Positions 55,076 through 64,000 of a stretch of DNA of 64,000 bases are shown piece by piece. Source of the DNA: Brevinematales bacterium (lineage in GTDB: Bacteria > Spirochaetota > Brevinematia > Brevinematales > Thermospiraceae); the NCBI GenBank assembly GCA_013177995.1, contig JABLXN010000011.1, forward strand, positions 1-64,000, written 5' to 3'. The position numbers and the translations under genes are program-made. The notes under the pieces are model-generated. The model ran no database searches. It had not been told where the DNA came from and was given only the letters and a program-made list of their open reading frames with translations. Numbering within the stretch: position 1 is the first letter of the stretch; each line of letters starts with the position of its first letter.

Positions 55076-56845
55076 ATGCAAACGGAACAGAGATTTATCG
55101 TTACCGCACGGAAGTGGCGTCCCCAGAGGTTTGATGCGTTAGTAGGGCAGGAGGCACTCGCCCAGGCTTTGAAACATGCCCTGCAAACCGGAAAGACAGC
55201 CCATGCTTACCTCTTTTCTGGTATTCGTGGGGTGGGGAAAACGTCCACGGCAAGGCTTCTTGCCAAGGCTCTCAATTGTCTTTCTCCTCATGAGGGAGAA
55301 CCTTGCAATCAGTGTGAGAGTTGTGTCTCTATCAATGATGGTTCAGCGATGGATGTGATTGAGATTGATGGGGCCTCCAATCGGGGGATTGATGCGATTC
55401 GTGAACTCCGAGAGACAGTGAATTATATGCCTGTGAAGCTTCGGTACAAGGTCTATATCATTGATGAGGTCCACATGCTTACCACCGAGGCGTCCAATGC
55501 CCTTCTCAAGACTCTCGAAGAACCCCCTTCTCATGTGGTTTTTATCTTGGCCACCACGGAGGTACACAAGCTTCTTCCAACCATTCGTTCTCGTTGTCAG
55601 CACTACGTGTTCAAAAAGATTCCGGTGACAAAAATTGCCCACCAACTGGTGACCATCTGTGAAACCGAGGGCTATCCGTATGAGAAAGAGGCTCTCTTTC
55701 TCATCGCTGAGGCAGGGGATGGTTCTCTGCGGGATGCCGAGAGTATCTTTGACCAGGTGGTTATCTATACAGGGGGTAATCTCACGGTTTCTGCGGTGAA
55801 AGAGGTGCTTGGAATTTCTCCTGAGAGGTTCTATGAGGATCTCTGGAAGGGCATTGTTGAGGGTGATATCATCACTGTTCTTCGGGTTATTGATGAGTAT
55901 ATGCAGCATTTTGGGGATGTGAGGGGATTTGTCTGGGGGATGGTAGAGTTTCTTCGGTTGGGGCTTTTGGTCAAGAGGCTATCTCTTCATGATCCCCTTG
56001 TGGATATGAGTGAGGAAAAGTACCAGCGTCTCTCTTCTCTATTTTCCCATGTCGAAGCGACGGACATTGTTCGAATGATGCAGGTGATGGCGGAGTTTCT
56101 GCGAGGGCTTCGGAGTGATCAGTATGACAGGCTTGCGGCTGAACTTCTTTTTGTCCAGCTTGTGGATTACAAAAATCTTATTCCGCTTTCGGAGATACGG
56201 GATGAACTTCTGAAACGCTTGCCGTCTGCTTCAGGTGGCTCTCCGACAAAGCCAATGGGGGGTATGTCTCCAAAGGTGGAGAGTCGGCCTTCTTCTCAGG
56301 GTTCAGCGATGGCGTCGTCTTCTCCAAAGGTGGAGCAGAGATCTAGACCAGAAACGCCAAAAACAGACCTTGACAAAGAGACAAAGCCCGTGGCTGCTTC
56401 TTCTGAAGTTTCTTCTCAAAAGGTGGTTTCTTCTCAGAATGACCCGAAAGAGGTCTTGTTTGGGTACCTTCAGGGTTCTACCATTGCCAGACAAATGCAG
56501 AAGGAAATTCTCTCTGTGGATTGGGATGGGACAACGCTTACCGTTAGGACAAAGGCGTATTATGTGAAGGATTTTCTCACCAAGGCTTCTTCCAAGATTG
56601 CTGAGGCTATTGCGAAAGCTTGTCAGATATCTGCAGAGATTGTTGTTTTGATGGAGGAAGGTTCTTCTGCGGGAAAGGGAAAAACCGTGGAGGATACTCC
56701 TTCTCAGGTTGAGGTTCCACCGATGAGAAAGGATGAAGAAGCGTCTTCTTCGCCTGCGGGTGATCAGCAGGCTTCTTCTGAGACTTCGGCTGATGATGTG
56801 GTGAAGTATGCCGAAGATCTTTTCAAAGCCAAAAAATACCCATAA
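55076..56845 (+). CDS. dnaX: DNA polymerase III gamma/tau subunit
   Basis: The clamp-loader ATPase that also dimerises the replicative polymerase. The 589-residue protein has Walker A GIRGVGKTSTA (about 41), a zinc site (C...CNQCESC, about 65-90), Walker B IIDEVHML and sensor SRC in TIRSRCQ. From about 390 to 470 there is a Ser/Pro/Lys-rich linker, then a short tau-type C-terminal domain. Translation may begin without a leader. It is followed by ybaB and recR, the common dnaX-ybaB-recR order. Confidence 0.96.
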   Translation: MQTEQRFIVTARKWRPQRFDALVGQEALAQALKHALQTGKTAHAYLFSGIRGVGKTSTARLLAKALNCLSPHEGEPCNQCESCVSINDGSAMDVIEIDGASNRGIDAIRELRETVNYMPVKLRYKVYIIDEVHMLTTEASNALLKTLEEPPSHVVFILATTEVHKLLPTIRSRCQHYVFKKIPVTKIAHQLVTICETEGYPYEKEALFLIAEAGDGSLRDAESIFDQVVIYTGGNLTVSAVKEVLGISPERFYEDLWKGIVEGDIITVLRVIDEYMQHFGDVRGFVWGMVEFLRLGLLVKRLSLHDPLVDMSEEKYQRLSSLFSHVEATDIVRMMQVMAEFLRGLRSDQYDRLAAELLFVQLVDYKNLIPLSEIRDELLKRLPSASGGSPTKPMGGMSPKVESRPSSQGSAMASSSPKVEQRSRPETPKTDLDKETKPVAASSEVSSQKVVSSQNDPKEVLFGYLQGSTIARQMQKEILSVDWDGTTLTVRTKAYYVKDFLTKASSKIAEAIAKACQISAEIVVLMEEGSSAGKGKTVEDTPSQVEVPPMRKDEEASSSPAGDQQASSETSADDVVKYAEDLFKAKKYP

Positions 56846-56865
56846 GCCATAAAGTGGAGGAAAAC

Positions 56866-57165
56866 ATGGGAGCGTTTGATCAGTTCAAAGAGCTTGCCAA
56901 GATGCAACAGGCCGCCAAAGAAGCGGAAAAGATTATGGAGGAACTTCGGGCAACCGGTGTTTCTCGCAAAGGGTACGTCAAAGTTACCCTTGACGGCAAA
57001 AAGGGCTTGAAGAATATTGAGTTTTCTGAAGAGGCTATGAAGATAACACCTGATGAGCTCGCCAAGTGTGTGAAGGAAGCTCACAAGGCAGCAGGCAAAG
57101 AGATTGACAAGCTTGTGAAACAAAAGATGAAGAATAGTGGATTGGCCGATTTTTTCAAGGAATAG
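56866..57165 (+). CDS. ybaB: YbaB/EbfC nucleoid-associated protein
   Basis: A 99-residue small basic DNA-binding protein of the YbaB/EbfC family: the N-terminal coiled-coil KMQQAAKEAEKIMEEL is followed by the sheet domain (VKVTLDGKKGLKNIEFSEEA). In Borrelia the orthologue EbfC binds DNA as a dimer. The start has a tggagg ribosome binding site, 20 bp after dnaX. Confidence 0.92.
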   Translation: MGAFDQFKELAKMQQAAKEAEKIMEELRATGVSRKGYVKVTLDGKKGLKNIEFSEEAMKITPDELAKCVKEAHKAAGKEIDKLVKQKMKNSGLADFFKE

Positions 57166-57168
57166 GGC

Positions 57169-57768
57169 ATGAATGACCCTTTTCGGCGTTTCGTCGAGAT
57201 CTGGAGTCGTGTGCCGGGTATTGGGACAAGGCTTGCTGAGAGGCTGGGGCTTTTTCTTTTAGGGCAATCCCGGGAGTATGTGAATCATTTGGCTCAGGCG
57301 ATTCTTCGTCTTCGAGATGAGACCCATATCTGTGAGGTGTGTGGGAATTTTTCCGCCGGGAGTCGGTGCGCCATTTGTGAGGATGTGAACCGGGATAGGT
57401 CTATTCTCTGTGTGGTGGAAACCGCCCTGGATATAGCCTACATCGAGGCTACAGGAAAATATCATGGGCTTTATCATGTGCTTGGGGGGGTGATTTCCCC
57501 TCTTCATGGGATGACGCCTTCAAAACTTCGTATTGAGGAACTGGTGAAACGGGTGGCTTCTGGAGAAGTCAAGGAGATTTTTTTTGCGACAAGTCCTACG
57601 ACAGAGGGGGACGCTACCGTGATGTATATTCGAGAGAAACTCGCTTCTTATCCCCTTCGGTTTACCACACTTGCGAGAGGGGTTCCTGTGGGTGCTATTC
57701 TTCCCCAAACAGGAACCCAGACGCTTTCTGAGGCTATTGTTTCAAGAGAAGAGTTGAAGAGACAATAG
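57169..57768 (+). CDS. recR: Recombination protein RecR
   Basis: A 199-residue DNA repair protein that loads RecA with RecO at gaps. The helix-hairpin-helix is in the first 40 residues ([18 protein letters not shown]), the zinc finger is [16 protein letters not shown], and the Toprim domain follows ([15 protein letters not shown]). It lies 3 bp after ybaB. Confidence 0.95.
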   Translation: MNDPFRRFVEIWSRVPGIGTRLAERLGLFLLGQSREYVNHLAQAILRLRDETHICEVCGNFSAGSRCAICEDVNRDRSILCVVETALDIAYIEATGKYHGLYHVLGGVISPLHGMTPSKLRIEELVKRVASGEVKEIFFATSPTTEGDATVMYIREKLASYPLRFTTLARGVPVGAILPQTGTQTLSEAIVSREELKRQ

Positions 57769-57827
57769 ACTTTTTTTTTCGCTTGCTTTATAATAGTGGA
57801 GTTTTGGATTTTTCTGGAGGGAAGAGG

Positions 57828-60800
57828 ATGCCCAGGCGCACAGATATTCATAAGATTCTTATTATCGGTTCAGGTCCTATTACCATCGGTCAGGCGTGTG
57901 AGTTTGACTATTCCGGTACCCAGGCTTGTAAGGCGCTTCGTGAGGAAGGTTATGAGGTGGTATTAGTCAATTCTAATCCCGCTACCATCATGACAGATCC
58001 AGAGATTGCCGATAAGACCTATATCGAACCTATCGTTCCCGAGATTGTAGAAAAGATCATTGAGAAAGAACGACCTGATGCCCTTCTTCCTACCTTGGGA
58101 GGTCAGACGGCTCTCAATACGGCGATTGTGCTCTATGAGAGTGGGGTTTTGCACAAGTACGGGGTGGAGATGATCGGGGCCCAATACCATGCCATCAAAA
58201 AGGGAGAGGATCGGGCTGAATTCAACAAAGCGATGGAGAGAATTGGACTGAAGGTGCCTGTGAGTCGGGTGGTGCATACCCTTGAAGAGGCTCTGGAGGT
58301 TATCCCCCATATCGGGTTTCCAGCCATTATTCGCCCCGCCTATACGCTTGGAGGAACAGGAGGGGGGATTGCGTATAACCAGGAGGAGTTTGTTGAGATT
58401 GTCAAGAAGGGACTGGAACTTTCTCTCAAAAGTGAGGTACAGATTGACCGTTCTCTGATTGGCTGGAAGGAGTATGAACTTGAGGTGATGCGGGACAAAA
58501 ATGACAATGTGGTGATTATCTGTTCCATTGAAAACCTTGATCCGATGGGGGTACATACAGGGGATTCGATTACCGTGGCGCCGGCTCAGACGCTCACGGA
58601 TCAGGAATATCAACGTCTTCGGGATTATGCGATTGCTATCATCAGGGAGATTGGGGTGGAAACGGGTGGCTCCAATATTCAGTTTGCTGTGAATCCCAAA
58701 AATGGAGAGGTGGTGGTTATTGAGATGAATCCTCGTGTCTCAAGAAGCTCGGCTCTTGCTTCTAAGGCCACGGGGTTTCCTATCGCCAAGATTGCCGCCA
58801 AACTCTCTGTTGGTTATACCCTTGATGAGATACAAAATGATATTACCAAAGAAACGCCGGCTTCTTTTGAACCCACCCTTGATTATGTGGTGGTCAAGAT
58901 TCCCCGGTTCAATTTTGAGAAGTTCAAGGGAGTTTCTCCGGTTTTAGGAACCCAGATGCAATCTGTGGGTGAGGTGATGTCGATTGGACGAACCTTCAAA
59001 GAGGCCTTTCAAAAGGCCCTTCGTTCTCTTGAACGTGGGCTTGTGGGCTGGGAGGAGAAAGGGGTTTCTGGAGGTGAGGTTGAAGCGCTTCTTGAGGAGA
59101 AGCTCCGTATTCCGGGACCTGATCGGGTGCTCTATATCAAGGATGCCATGCTTCGTGGCTGGTCGATTGAACGGATCTATGAACTTTCAGCTATTGATCC
59201 CTGGTTTTTGAAACAGATGGCGGAGATTCTTGAGGTAGAAAAGAACTACCGGCAAAAATCTCTCGAAATGCTCTCTGCGGAAGATTTCAAAGAGTTGAAA
59301 CAGCATGGGTTTTCTGATAGCCAGATAGCCAAATGGTATGGAACGACAGAGGATATTGTCCGTGAGAAACGGAAGTCTGTAAGGGTACTTCCCACCTACA
59401 AGCTCGTGGATACCTGTGCTGCTGAGTTTGAGGCCAAGACGCCTTATTATTATTCCACCTATGAGGATGAGGATGAGGTGAGACCTTCCTCTCGTGAGAA
59501 GGTGATGATTCTTGGGAGTGGTCCCAATCGTATCGGGCAGGGAGTGGAGTTTGACTACGCCTGTGTGCATGCGGCTTTTGCTTTGAGGGATATGGGATAT
59601 GAGAGTATCATGGTGAATTCCAACCCGGAGACGGTATCGACGGACTATGATACCTCGGATAGGCTCTATTTTGAACCCCTCACCTTTGAGGATGTGATGA
59701 ACATTTACGAAAAGGAAAAGCCGCTTGGGGTTATTCTTCAGTTTGGTGGGCAGACTCCTCTCAAGTTAGCCAAGTCCCTGGAAAAAGCGGGTGTGCCCAT
59801 CTTAGGAACTTCAAGTGAGGCTATAGATATTGCAGAGGACAGGGATCGTTTTCGTGATCTTATCCAGAGTCTTGGTTTCAAACAACCTCCTTCGGCTATT
59901 GCCAGAAATATCCATGAGGTAGCGGAATTGGCCGAACAGGTGGGATATCCTGTGCTTGCCCGGCCTTCGTATGTGCTTGGTGGGCGGGCAATGGTTATCG
60001 TGTATAGTCGTGAGGAACTGGAACGCTATCTTCAGGAAGAGGCCGATGTCCTGCGGGATGGGCCTGTACTTATTGATAAGTTTTTGGACGATGCTCAGGA
60101 AGTGGATGTGGATGCGCTTGGTGATGGAGAGGAGGTGGTGATTGCTGGTATCATGCAGCATATTGAGGAGGCAGGGATTCATTCGGGTGATTCGGCTATG
60201 GTGCTTCCTCCGGTGAGTCTCTCCAAGGAGATGGTAGACAAGATTATTGATCAAACACGGGCGGTGGGAAAAGCCTTGAAAGTAAAAGGACTTATGAATG
60301 TTCAGTTCGCCATCAAGGACAATGAGTTGTATTTTATAGAAGTGAATCCTCGGGCTTCTCGTACCGTTCCCTTTGTCAGTAAGGCAACCGGCAAACCATG
60401 GGCACGATTGGCAACTATGATTGTGATGGGAAGGGCTACGATCAAGAGTCTTCAGCTTCCTCTCTATGAAAAGCCCCACTTTGTTTCTGTGAAGGAAGTG
60501 GTGATTCCTTTCCAGAAGTTTCCCAAGGCGGATGTTATCTTAGGACCTGAGATGAAGTCAACCGGTGAGGTGATGGGCATTGATCGGACCTTTGCCAAGG
60601 CTTTTATCAAGGCGGAGATGGCAGCGGGAGATCATTATCCAGAGAGTGGAACTATTCTGATTACGGTGAATGATAGGGATAAACCAAAGATTGTTGAGGC
60701 AGCCAAACGTCTTGTAGAGATGGGCTACAAAATCATAGCCACTGAGAATACCGCCAAATATCTCAAGGAAAATTATGTTCCCTGTGAAATGGTGTTCAAA

Positions 60801-61049
60801 TTGGGACAGGGCAGACCGGATATTCTTGACCTGATGAAAAATGGACAGATACACATGATATTCAATACCCCCGCCAGTTCAAAGGCTCATCATGATGATG
60901 CCTATATTCGGCGACAGGCTATTCAGAGTCGAATTCCTCTGATTACCACGGTATCGGCTATTTATGCGGCGATAGAGGCCATGGCTGAACGCCATCAGCC
61001 CCTTGAGGTTCAGGCCATCCAGGAGTACTACCAGGAGAAGAAGGTGTAG
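57828..61049 (+). CDS. carB: Carbamoyl phosphate synthase large subunit
   Basis: Makes carbamoyl phosphate from bicarbonate, ammonia and two ATP, for arginine and pyrimidine synthesis. The 1073-residue protein is full length, with two homologous ATP-grasp halves ([19 protein letters not shown] at residue 12 and [18 protein letters not shown] at about 560), an oligomerisation region between and a C-terminal MGS-like domain (about 940-1070). The start is fixed by a ctggagg site. A TATAAT at 57789-57794 suggests its own promoter. carA is not in the window; argG at 5.9 kb is in the same pathway. Confidence 0.97.
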   Translation: MPRRTDIHKILIIGSGPITIGQACEFDYSGTQACKALREEGYEVVLVNSNPATIMTDPEIADKTYIEPIVPEIVEKIIEKERPDALLPTLGGQTALNTAIVLYESGVLHKYGVEMIGAQYHAIKKGEDRAEFNKAMERIGLKVPVSRVVHTLEEALEVIPHIGFPAIIRPAYTLGGTGGGIAYNQEEFVEIVKKGLELSLKSEVQIDRSLIGWKEYELEVMRDKNDNVVIICSIENLDPMGVHTGDSITVAPAQTLTDQEYQRLRDYAIAIIREIGVETGGSNIQFAVNPKNGEVVVIEMNPRVSRSSALASKATGFPIAKIAAKLSVGYTLDEIQNDITKETPASFEPTLDYVVVKIPRFNFEKFKGVSPVLGTQMQSVGEVMSIGRTFKEAFQKALRSLERGLVGWEEKGVSGGEVEALLEEKLRIPGPDRVLYIKDAMLRGWSIERIYELSAIDPWFLKQMAEILEVEKNYRQKSLEMLSAEDFKELKQHGFSDSQIAKWYGTTEDIVREKRKSVRVLPTYKLVDTCAAEFEAKTPYYYSTYEDEDEVRPSSREKVMILGSGPNRIGQGVEFDYACVHAAFALRDMGYESIMVNSNPETVSTDYDTSDRLYFEPLTFEDVMNIYEKEKPLGVILQFGGQTPLKLAKSLEKAGVPILGTSSEAIDIAEDRDRFRDLIQSLGFKQPPSAIARNIHEVAELAEQVGYPVLARPSYVLGGRAMVIVYSREELERYLQEEADVLRDGPVLIDKFLDDAQEVDVDALGDGEEVVIAGIMQHIEEAGIHSGDSAMVLPPVSLSKEMVDKIIDQTRAVGKALKVKGLMNVQFAIKDNELYFIEVNPRASRTVPFVSKATGKPWARLATMIVMGRATIKSLQLPLYEKPHFVSVKEVVIPFQKFPKADVILGPEMKSTGEVMGIDRTFAKAFIKAEMAAGDHYPESGTILITVNDRDKPKIVEAAKRLVEMGYKIIATENTAKYLKENYVPCEMVFKLGQGRPDILDLMKNGQIHMIFNTPASSKAHHDDAYIRRQAIQSRIPLITTVSAIYAAIEAMAERHQPLEVQAIQEYYQEKKV

Positions 61050-61104
61050 AAAAGAGTGTGGGGCAAACCGGGGGAAAGAAAAAGAAAAATACCTGGAGGT
61101 AAAG

Positions 61105-63768
61105 ATGATGAGAGTGATGAGAAAATGGATATGGGTGTTGGGATGCTTGCCTGCGCTGATGTTTGCCGTTGTGGATGGAAGCCAGTGGGTGTATCTTGGA
61201 GTGACCCCTGCTGGTTCAGGGAATGCGTATGCAGGGGTTACGTCGGATGAGAGGAGTAGTTATCTTTTTCTCAATCCGGCTGCTCCGGCGAATGTTCAAC
61301 GGCTCAATCTCTCTTTGCAGGTGGGTATTTCTCCATGGCAGTCCCTTGTCAATGGCAGTTTTTCTATGCCTATTCCTACCGGCGTGCTTTCTGTTGGAGG
61401 AAAACTTCTCAATGGTCCTGAGTCGCTTGGTGGGGTGAATGGTTTTTTTGTGGGCTTCAGTAAGCGGATTGATCGGTATCTGAGTTTCGGTTTTGATGGG
61501 TATATGCTTGTTCACGGTGCCGGTTCAAACCAGATGGATATAGCCTTTGGTGGAGATATTGGGGCTATTCTCAGGCTTCGCAAGAGTGTGGCTTCCTTTG
61601 ACAAGGGTATTGGTTTCAAAGACAATGTCGTGGGGATAACGCTCAAGGGACTTGGAAAACCAGCCCACGTACTTTCCAATACACCTTTGCCTGGTATCGG
61701 AACTCGTGCCGGGATTTCAGGGACATGGCTTGACTATGGGTGGATCAAGGGATTAGCTGGTCTTGAAGCCAATATCGATGTATGGCCCTTCAATGTTTAT
61801 GGAATCGGGTATACGACCTTCTCCATTGTAGATCATCTCTTTCTTCGTGGTGGACTGGTGCTTGGGAATAATGGGCTTGGCTGGTTTGGGAATGGGGTTG
61901 GTTTTTATACGCTTGGGGTTTCTTTTGCCTACAAGGTCAATGAGGTGCCCTTTGAGGTGTTTTATTCGTACAATCCGGTGATGCTTAACAATACTCCTTC
62001 GGCTATGCATATGGGGGGAATTCAGGTAGCTTTTGGGTATATTGATGAAAAGCCCCCTGTGGTGGATTTCAAGGTAGCTTCCCCTGATCTTGTCGAAGGG
62101 GTGTATTACTTCTCTCCCAATTATGATGGCACCAAGGATGTGGTTGAGTTTCCTGTGGCTATAAAAGATGAGAGTCTTGTGCAAAAGTGGGAAGTGAGAA
62201 TCTACAATGAAAACAATGAGGTGGTACGAACCTTCAAATCAGAAGAAGAAAGGGATATCGGCCTTGATTTTGTCCGTTTCTGGAAAAAACTCTGGGCAAA
62301 GAAATCGGCTGTTCCTGTTCCTGAAAAGATTGTCTGGGATGGAACCACAGATAAGGGGACACTCGCTCCTGAGGGTAAGTACTTTGTGGTGATGACCGCA
62401 TGGGATGAAGTGAACAATCAGGGGACATCTCAAACCAATGCTCTTGTCCTCGATGTGACCGCTCCTTCCGGGAGTCTTGCTCTGTATGATAGAATCTTTT
62501 CTCCGGATGGTGATGGGAGAAAGGATACGCTTCGCCTTGACCAGCAGGTTTCCGGGATGGACAACTGGAGGGCGGAGATCCGCAATCAGAAAGGGGAGGT
62601 TGTTCTCTCCTGGGAATGGAAGACCAATGTGCCTCCTTCCCTTGTCTGGGATGGGCTTGATCCCAAGGGGCAGCTCTTGCCTGATGGACCGTATGATTAT
62701 CTTCTCTATGGGGAAGACCTTGCGGGCAATAAAACCGTTCTTTCGGCCAAGGGAATTATTCTTACGACGCAGAAACAGTCACTTTTTGTCAATGTGGATA
62801 AGCAAGCCCTTTCGGTAGCTAAGGGTCAAACGGTAAATTTCCAGCCGGTGGTGTCAGACCAGCAGGGGATTGAAAAATGGTCTGGTTCTCTTGTCAATAC
62901 CCTTGGTGAAGAGGTGGCCAAGTGGGAAGGAAGCGGTCCTGTTCCTGCTTCTTTTGTGTGGGATGGCAAGGACAAACAGAAAAAGATGGTTCCCGATGGG
63001 AATTATACCTTCCGGATGAAGTTAGTGTATGAGAGTGGACATGCTCCTGAGGCTCAGGTTTCTGTGGTGGTGGATAATACCCCTCCTGCGGTGAGTTTTG
63101 AGTTTGATCCACCCCTGTTCTCTCCTGATAATGATGGGGAAAATGATACGCTTTATCTCCATCTTCTCACCGATGATCCCCAGAATGTGAAACGCTGGGA
63201 GATGGTGATCCTTGATCCCGACAAAAAGCCATTCAAGGTGTTCAGGGGAGAGGGCAATCCCGCTCCGACTATCCGCTGGGATGGACGTTCGGACAATGGC
63301 GAACTGGTGGAATCAGCTCAGGATTATCTTGTGAAAATGACAGTGGAAGATGGCCTTGGAAATACCATGACTACCAACCTTGGGGTTATTCCCGTGGATA
63401 TTTTAGTGGAACAGACAGAGTTGGGGCTTCGAATTCGTATCAATAGCATTGAGTTTGAGTTTGGCAAAGCGACACTCAAGAGTACCAAGATGCCTATCCT
63501 TGATAGGTTGGCCCAGATTCTCAAGAAGTATAGTGCCTATGAGATCGAGGTGCATGGACATACGGATAATATTGGGAGTGAACAACGAAACCTTGAACTC
63601 TCTCTTCAGCGGGCTATGGCGGTCAAGGATTATCTTGTGAAGAAGGGTATACCGGCACGACGTATGACGACGAAGGGGTTTGGCTTCCAGTATCCTGTGG
63701 CTGACAATGCGACTGAAGAGGGAAGACGTAAAAATCGTCGTGTGGAGTTTATTCTCATCAAGAAGTAG
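61105..63768 (+). CDS. Composite outer-membrane protein: barrel, FlgD-Ig repeats, OmpA domain
   Basis: An 887-residue exported protein with a signal peptide ending MFAVVDG. From about residue 25 to 320 is a UPF0164/PorV-like barrel (GSGNAYAGVTSDERSSYLFLNPAAPAN). Then come about 450 residues of Ig-like repeats of the FlgD/gliding-motility C-type, with several DGDG/DNDG calcium-like loops (FSPNYDGTKD, FSPDGDGRKD, FSPDNDGEND). A C-terminal OmpA peptidoglycan-binding domain (about 770-887, EVHGHTDNIGSEQRNLELS) anchors it to the cell wall. The start is ATG 61105, or 61108, after ggagg. It would link outer membrane and peptidoglycan with surface-exposed repeats. Confidence 0.82.
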   Translation: MMRVMRKWIWVLGCLPALMFAVVDGSQWVYLGVTPAGSGNAYAGVTSDERSSYLFLNPAAPANVQRLNLSLQVGISPWQSLVNGSFSMPIPTGVLSVGGKLLNGPESLGGVNGFFVGFSKRIDRYLSFGFDGYMLVHGAGSNQMDIAFGGDIGAILRLRKSVASFDKGIGFKDNVVGITLKGLGKPAHVLSNTPLPGIGTRAGISGTWLDYGWIKGLAGLEANIDVWPFNVYGIGYTTFSIVDHLFLRGGLVLGNNGLGWFGNGVGFYTLGVSFAYKVNEVPFEVFYSYNPVMLNNTPSAMHMGGIQVAFGYIDEKPPVVDFKVASPDLVEGVYYFSPNYDGTKDVVEFPVAIKDESLVQKWEVRIYNENNEVVRTFKSEEERDIGLDFVRFWKKLWAKKSAVPVPEKIVWDGTTDKGTLAPEGKYFVVMTAWDEVNNQGTSQTNALVLDVTAPSGSLALYDRIFSPDGDGRKDTLRLDQQVSGMDNWRAEIRNQKGEVVLSWEWKTNVPPSLVWDGLDPKGQLLPDGPYDYLLYGEDLAGNKTVLSAKGIILTTQKQSLFVNVDKQALSVAKGQTVNFQPVVSDQQGIEKWSGSLVNTLGEEVAKWEGSGPVPASFVWDGKDKQKKMVPDGNYTFRMKLVYESGHAPEAQVSVVVDNTPPAVSFEFDPPLFSPDNDGENDTLYLHLLTDDPQNVKRWEMVILDPDKKPFKVFRGEGNPAPTIRWDGRSDNGELVESAQDYLVKMTVEDGLGNTMTTNLGVIPVDILVEQTELGLRIRINSIEFEFGKATLKSTKMPILDRLAQILKKYSAYEIEVHGHTDNIGSEQRNLELSLQRAMAVKDYLVKKGIPARRMTTKGFGFQYPVADNATEEGRRKNRRVEFILIKK

Positions 63769-63777
63769 GAGAGGGGA

Positions 63778-64000
63778 ATGATCTACAGGACATCTGATCA
63801 GAAGACTGAACAGAGAGAGAATATGCGAGGTGGTGAGGGGGTGGTCTCCCTCACCCACCTTGTTCCTTCAGAGAGGCTCTTTCAAACACGCCTGGTGGCT
63901 CGTATAGAGATTCCGGTGGGGGCTAGTATTGGAGAACATCTTCATGAGAACGAGGTGGAGTACTATGTGATTCTCAGCGGTGAAGGCGAGGTGACAGAAC
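63778..64000 (+). CDS. Cupin-domain protein (cut off by the window end)
   Basis: The first 74 codons of a cupin. The first half of the double-stranded beta-helix metal motif is visible: GEHLHENEVEYYVILSGEGE. It starts 9 bp after the OmpA composite behind aggagaggg. Without the rest, no substrate can be suggested. Confidence 0.75.
   Translation, partial: MIYRTSDQKTEQRENMRGGEGVVSLTHLVPSERLFQTRLVARIEIPVGASIGEHLHENEVEYYVILSGEGEVTE

Noticed and set aside
61003-61104. N-terminal extension of the OmpA composite into carB
   Set aside because: The extra residues are Arg-rich and overlap carB; the signal peptide begins at 61105.

Overview
This window is a bacterial chromosome segment of moderate G+C. 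It suggests a spirochaete, probably anaerobic or microaerophilic and possibly of the Brevinematales type. The evidence is a giant SpiroCoCo-like coiled-coil protein, an MptE-like DUF115 protein, an OmpA protein with an N-terminal UPF0164/PorV-like barrel domain, several lone predicted outer-membrane barrels, a B12-dependent (class II) ribonucleotide reductase, and an oxygen-defence operon built on superoxide reductase and rubrerythrin. The lineage is inferred from protein character only; there is no rRNA or tRNA gene here to settle it.

Layout. 1-13.6 kb: coiled-coil protein, serS, a STAS protein with argG, accA, a KDPG-type aldolase, an LptD-like protein and tgt. 13.6-20.7 kb: a leftward DUF503/small protein/plsC group diverges from a rightward chain (PAP2 phosphatase, MptE-like protein, metallo-beta-lactamase-fold hydrolase, two TPR/membrane proteins, a small membrane protein, YbjQ-like protein). 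20.7-25.5 kb: envelope proteins, one a lipoprotein gene split by an insertion sequence. 25.5-28.7 kb: leftward prmC-prfA, a kinase-like remnant and a membrane protein. 29.4-33 kb: nrdJ and a glycosyltransferase. 33-39.6 kb: polysaccharide deacetylase, EAL-HDOD protein, Spx/ArsC-like protein, a 1.4 kb repeat block and an HD-GYP protein. 39.6-45.5 kb: seven mutually overlapping genes (cysE, RluA-type synthase, Ste24 protease, pabB, pabC, purine nucleoside phosphorylase, rimI). 45.5-52.2 kb: leftward GGDEF-PilZ, GH1, GH36, Rieske oxygenase and a secreted protein. 52.3-54.8 kb: perR, bacteriohemerythrin, superoxide reductase, ferritin and rubrerythrin. 55-64 kb: dnaX-ybaB-recR, carB, the OmpA composite and a cut-off cupin.

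Two repeat families stand out. R1 is a roughly 200-bp MITE-like element with terminal inverted repeats that read gagacc[t/c]ttgcac and apparent 5-bp target duplications (three copies: 36.0, 51.3 and 54.8 kb). R2 is a G+C-rich, highly structured element whose ends read gtcgttcc and ggaacgac (copies at 28.8 and 36.2 kb, plus one right end at 0.1 kb). R2 has landed inside the 3' end of an R1 copy and duplicated 20 bp of it; the other complete R2 copy is flanked by a near-perfect 31-bp direct repeat. R2 carries no convincing protein, and it is the best candidate for an undescribed element.

Functionally the window combines envelope biogenesis, c-di-GMP signalling (one cyclase-PilZ protein, one HD-GYP protein, one EAL-HDOD protein), folate/PABA and cysteine supply, alpha-galactoside/beta-glucoside breakdown, and PerR-controlled peroxide/superoxide defence. 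Sigma-70-type promoters with 17-bp spacers are visible before many operons.
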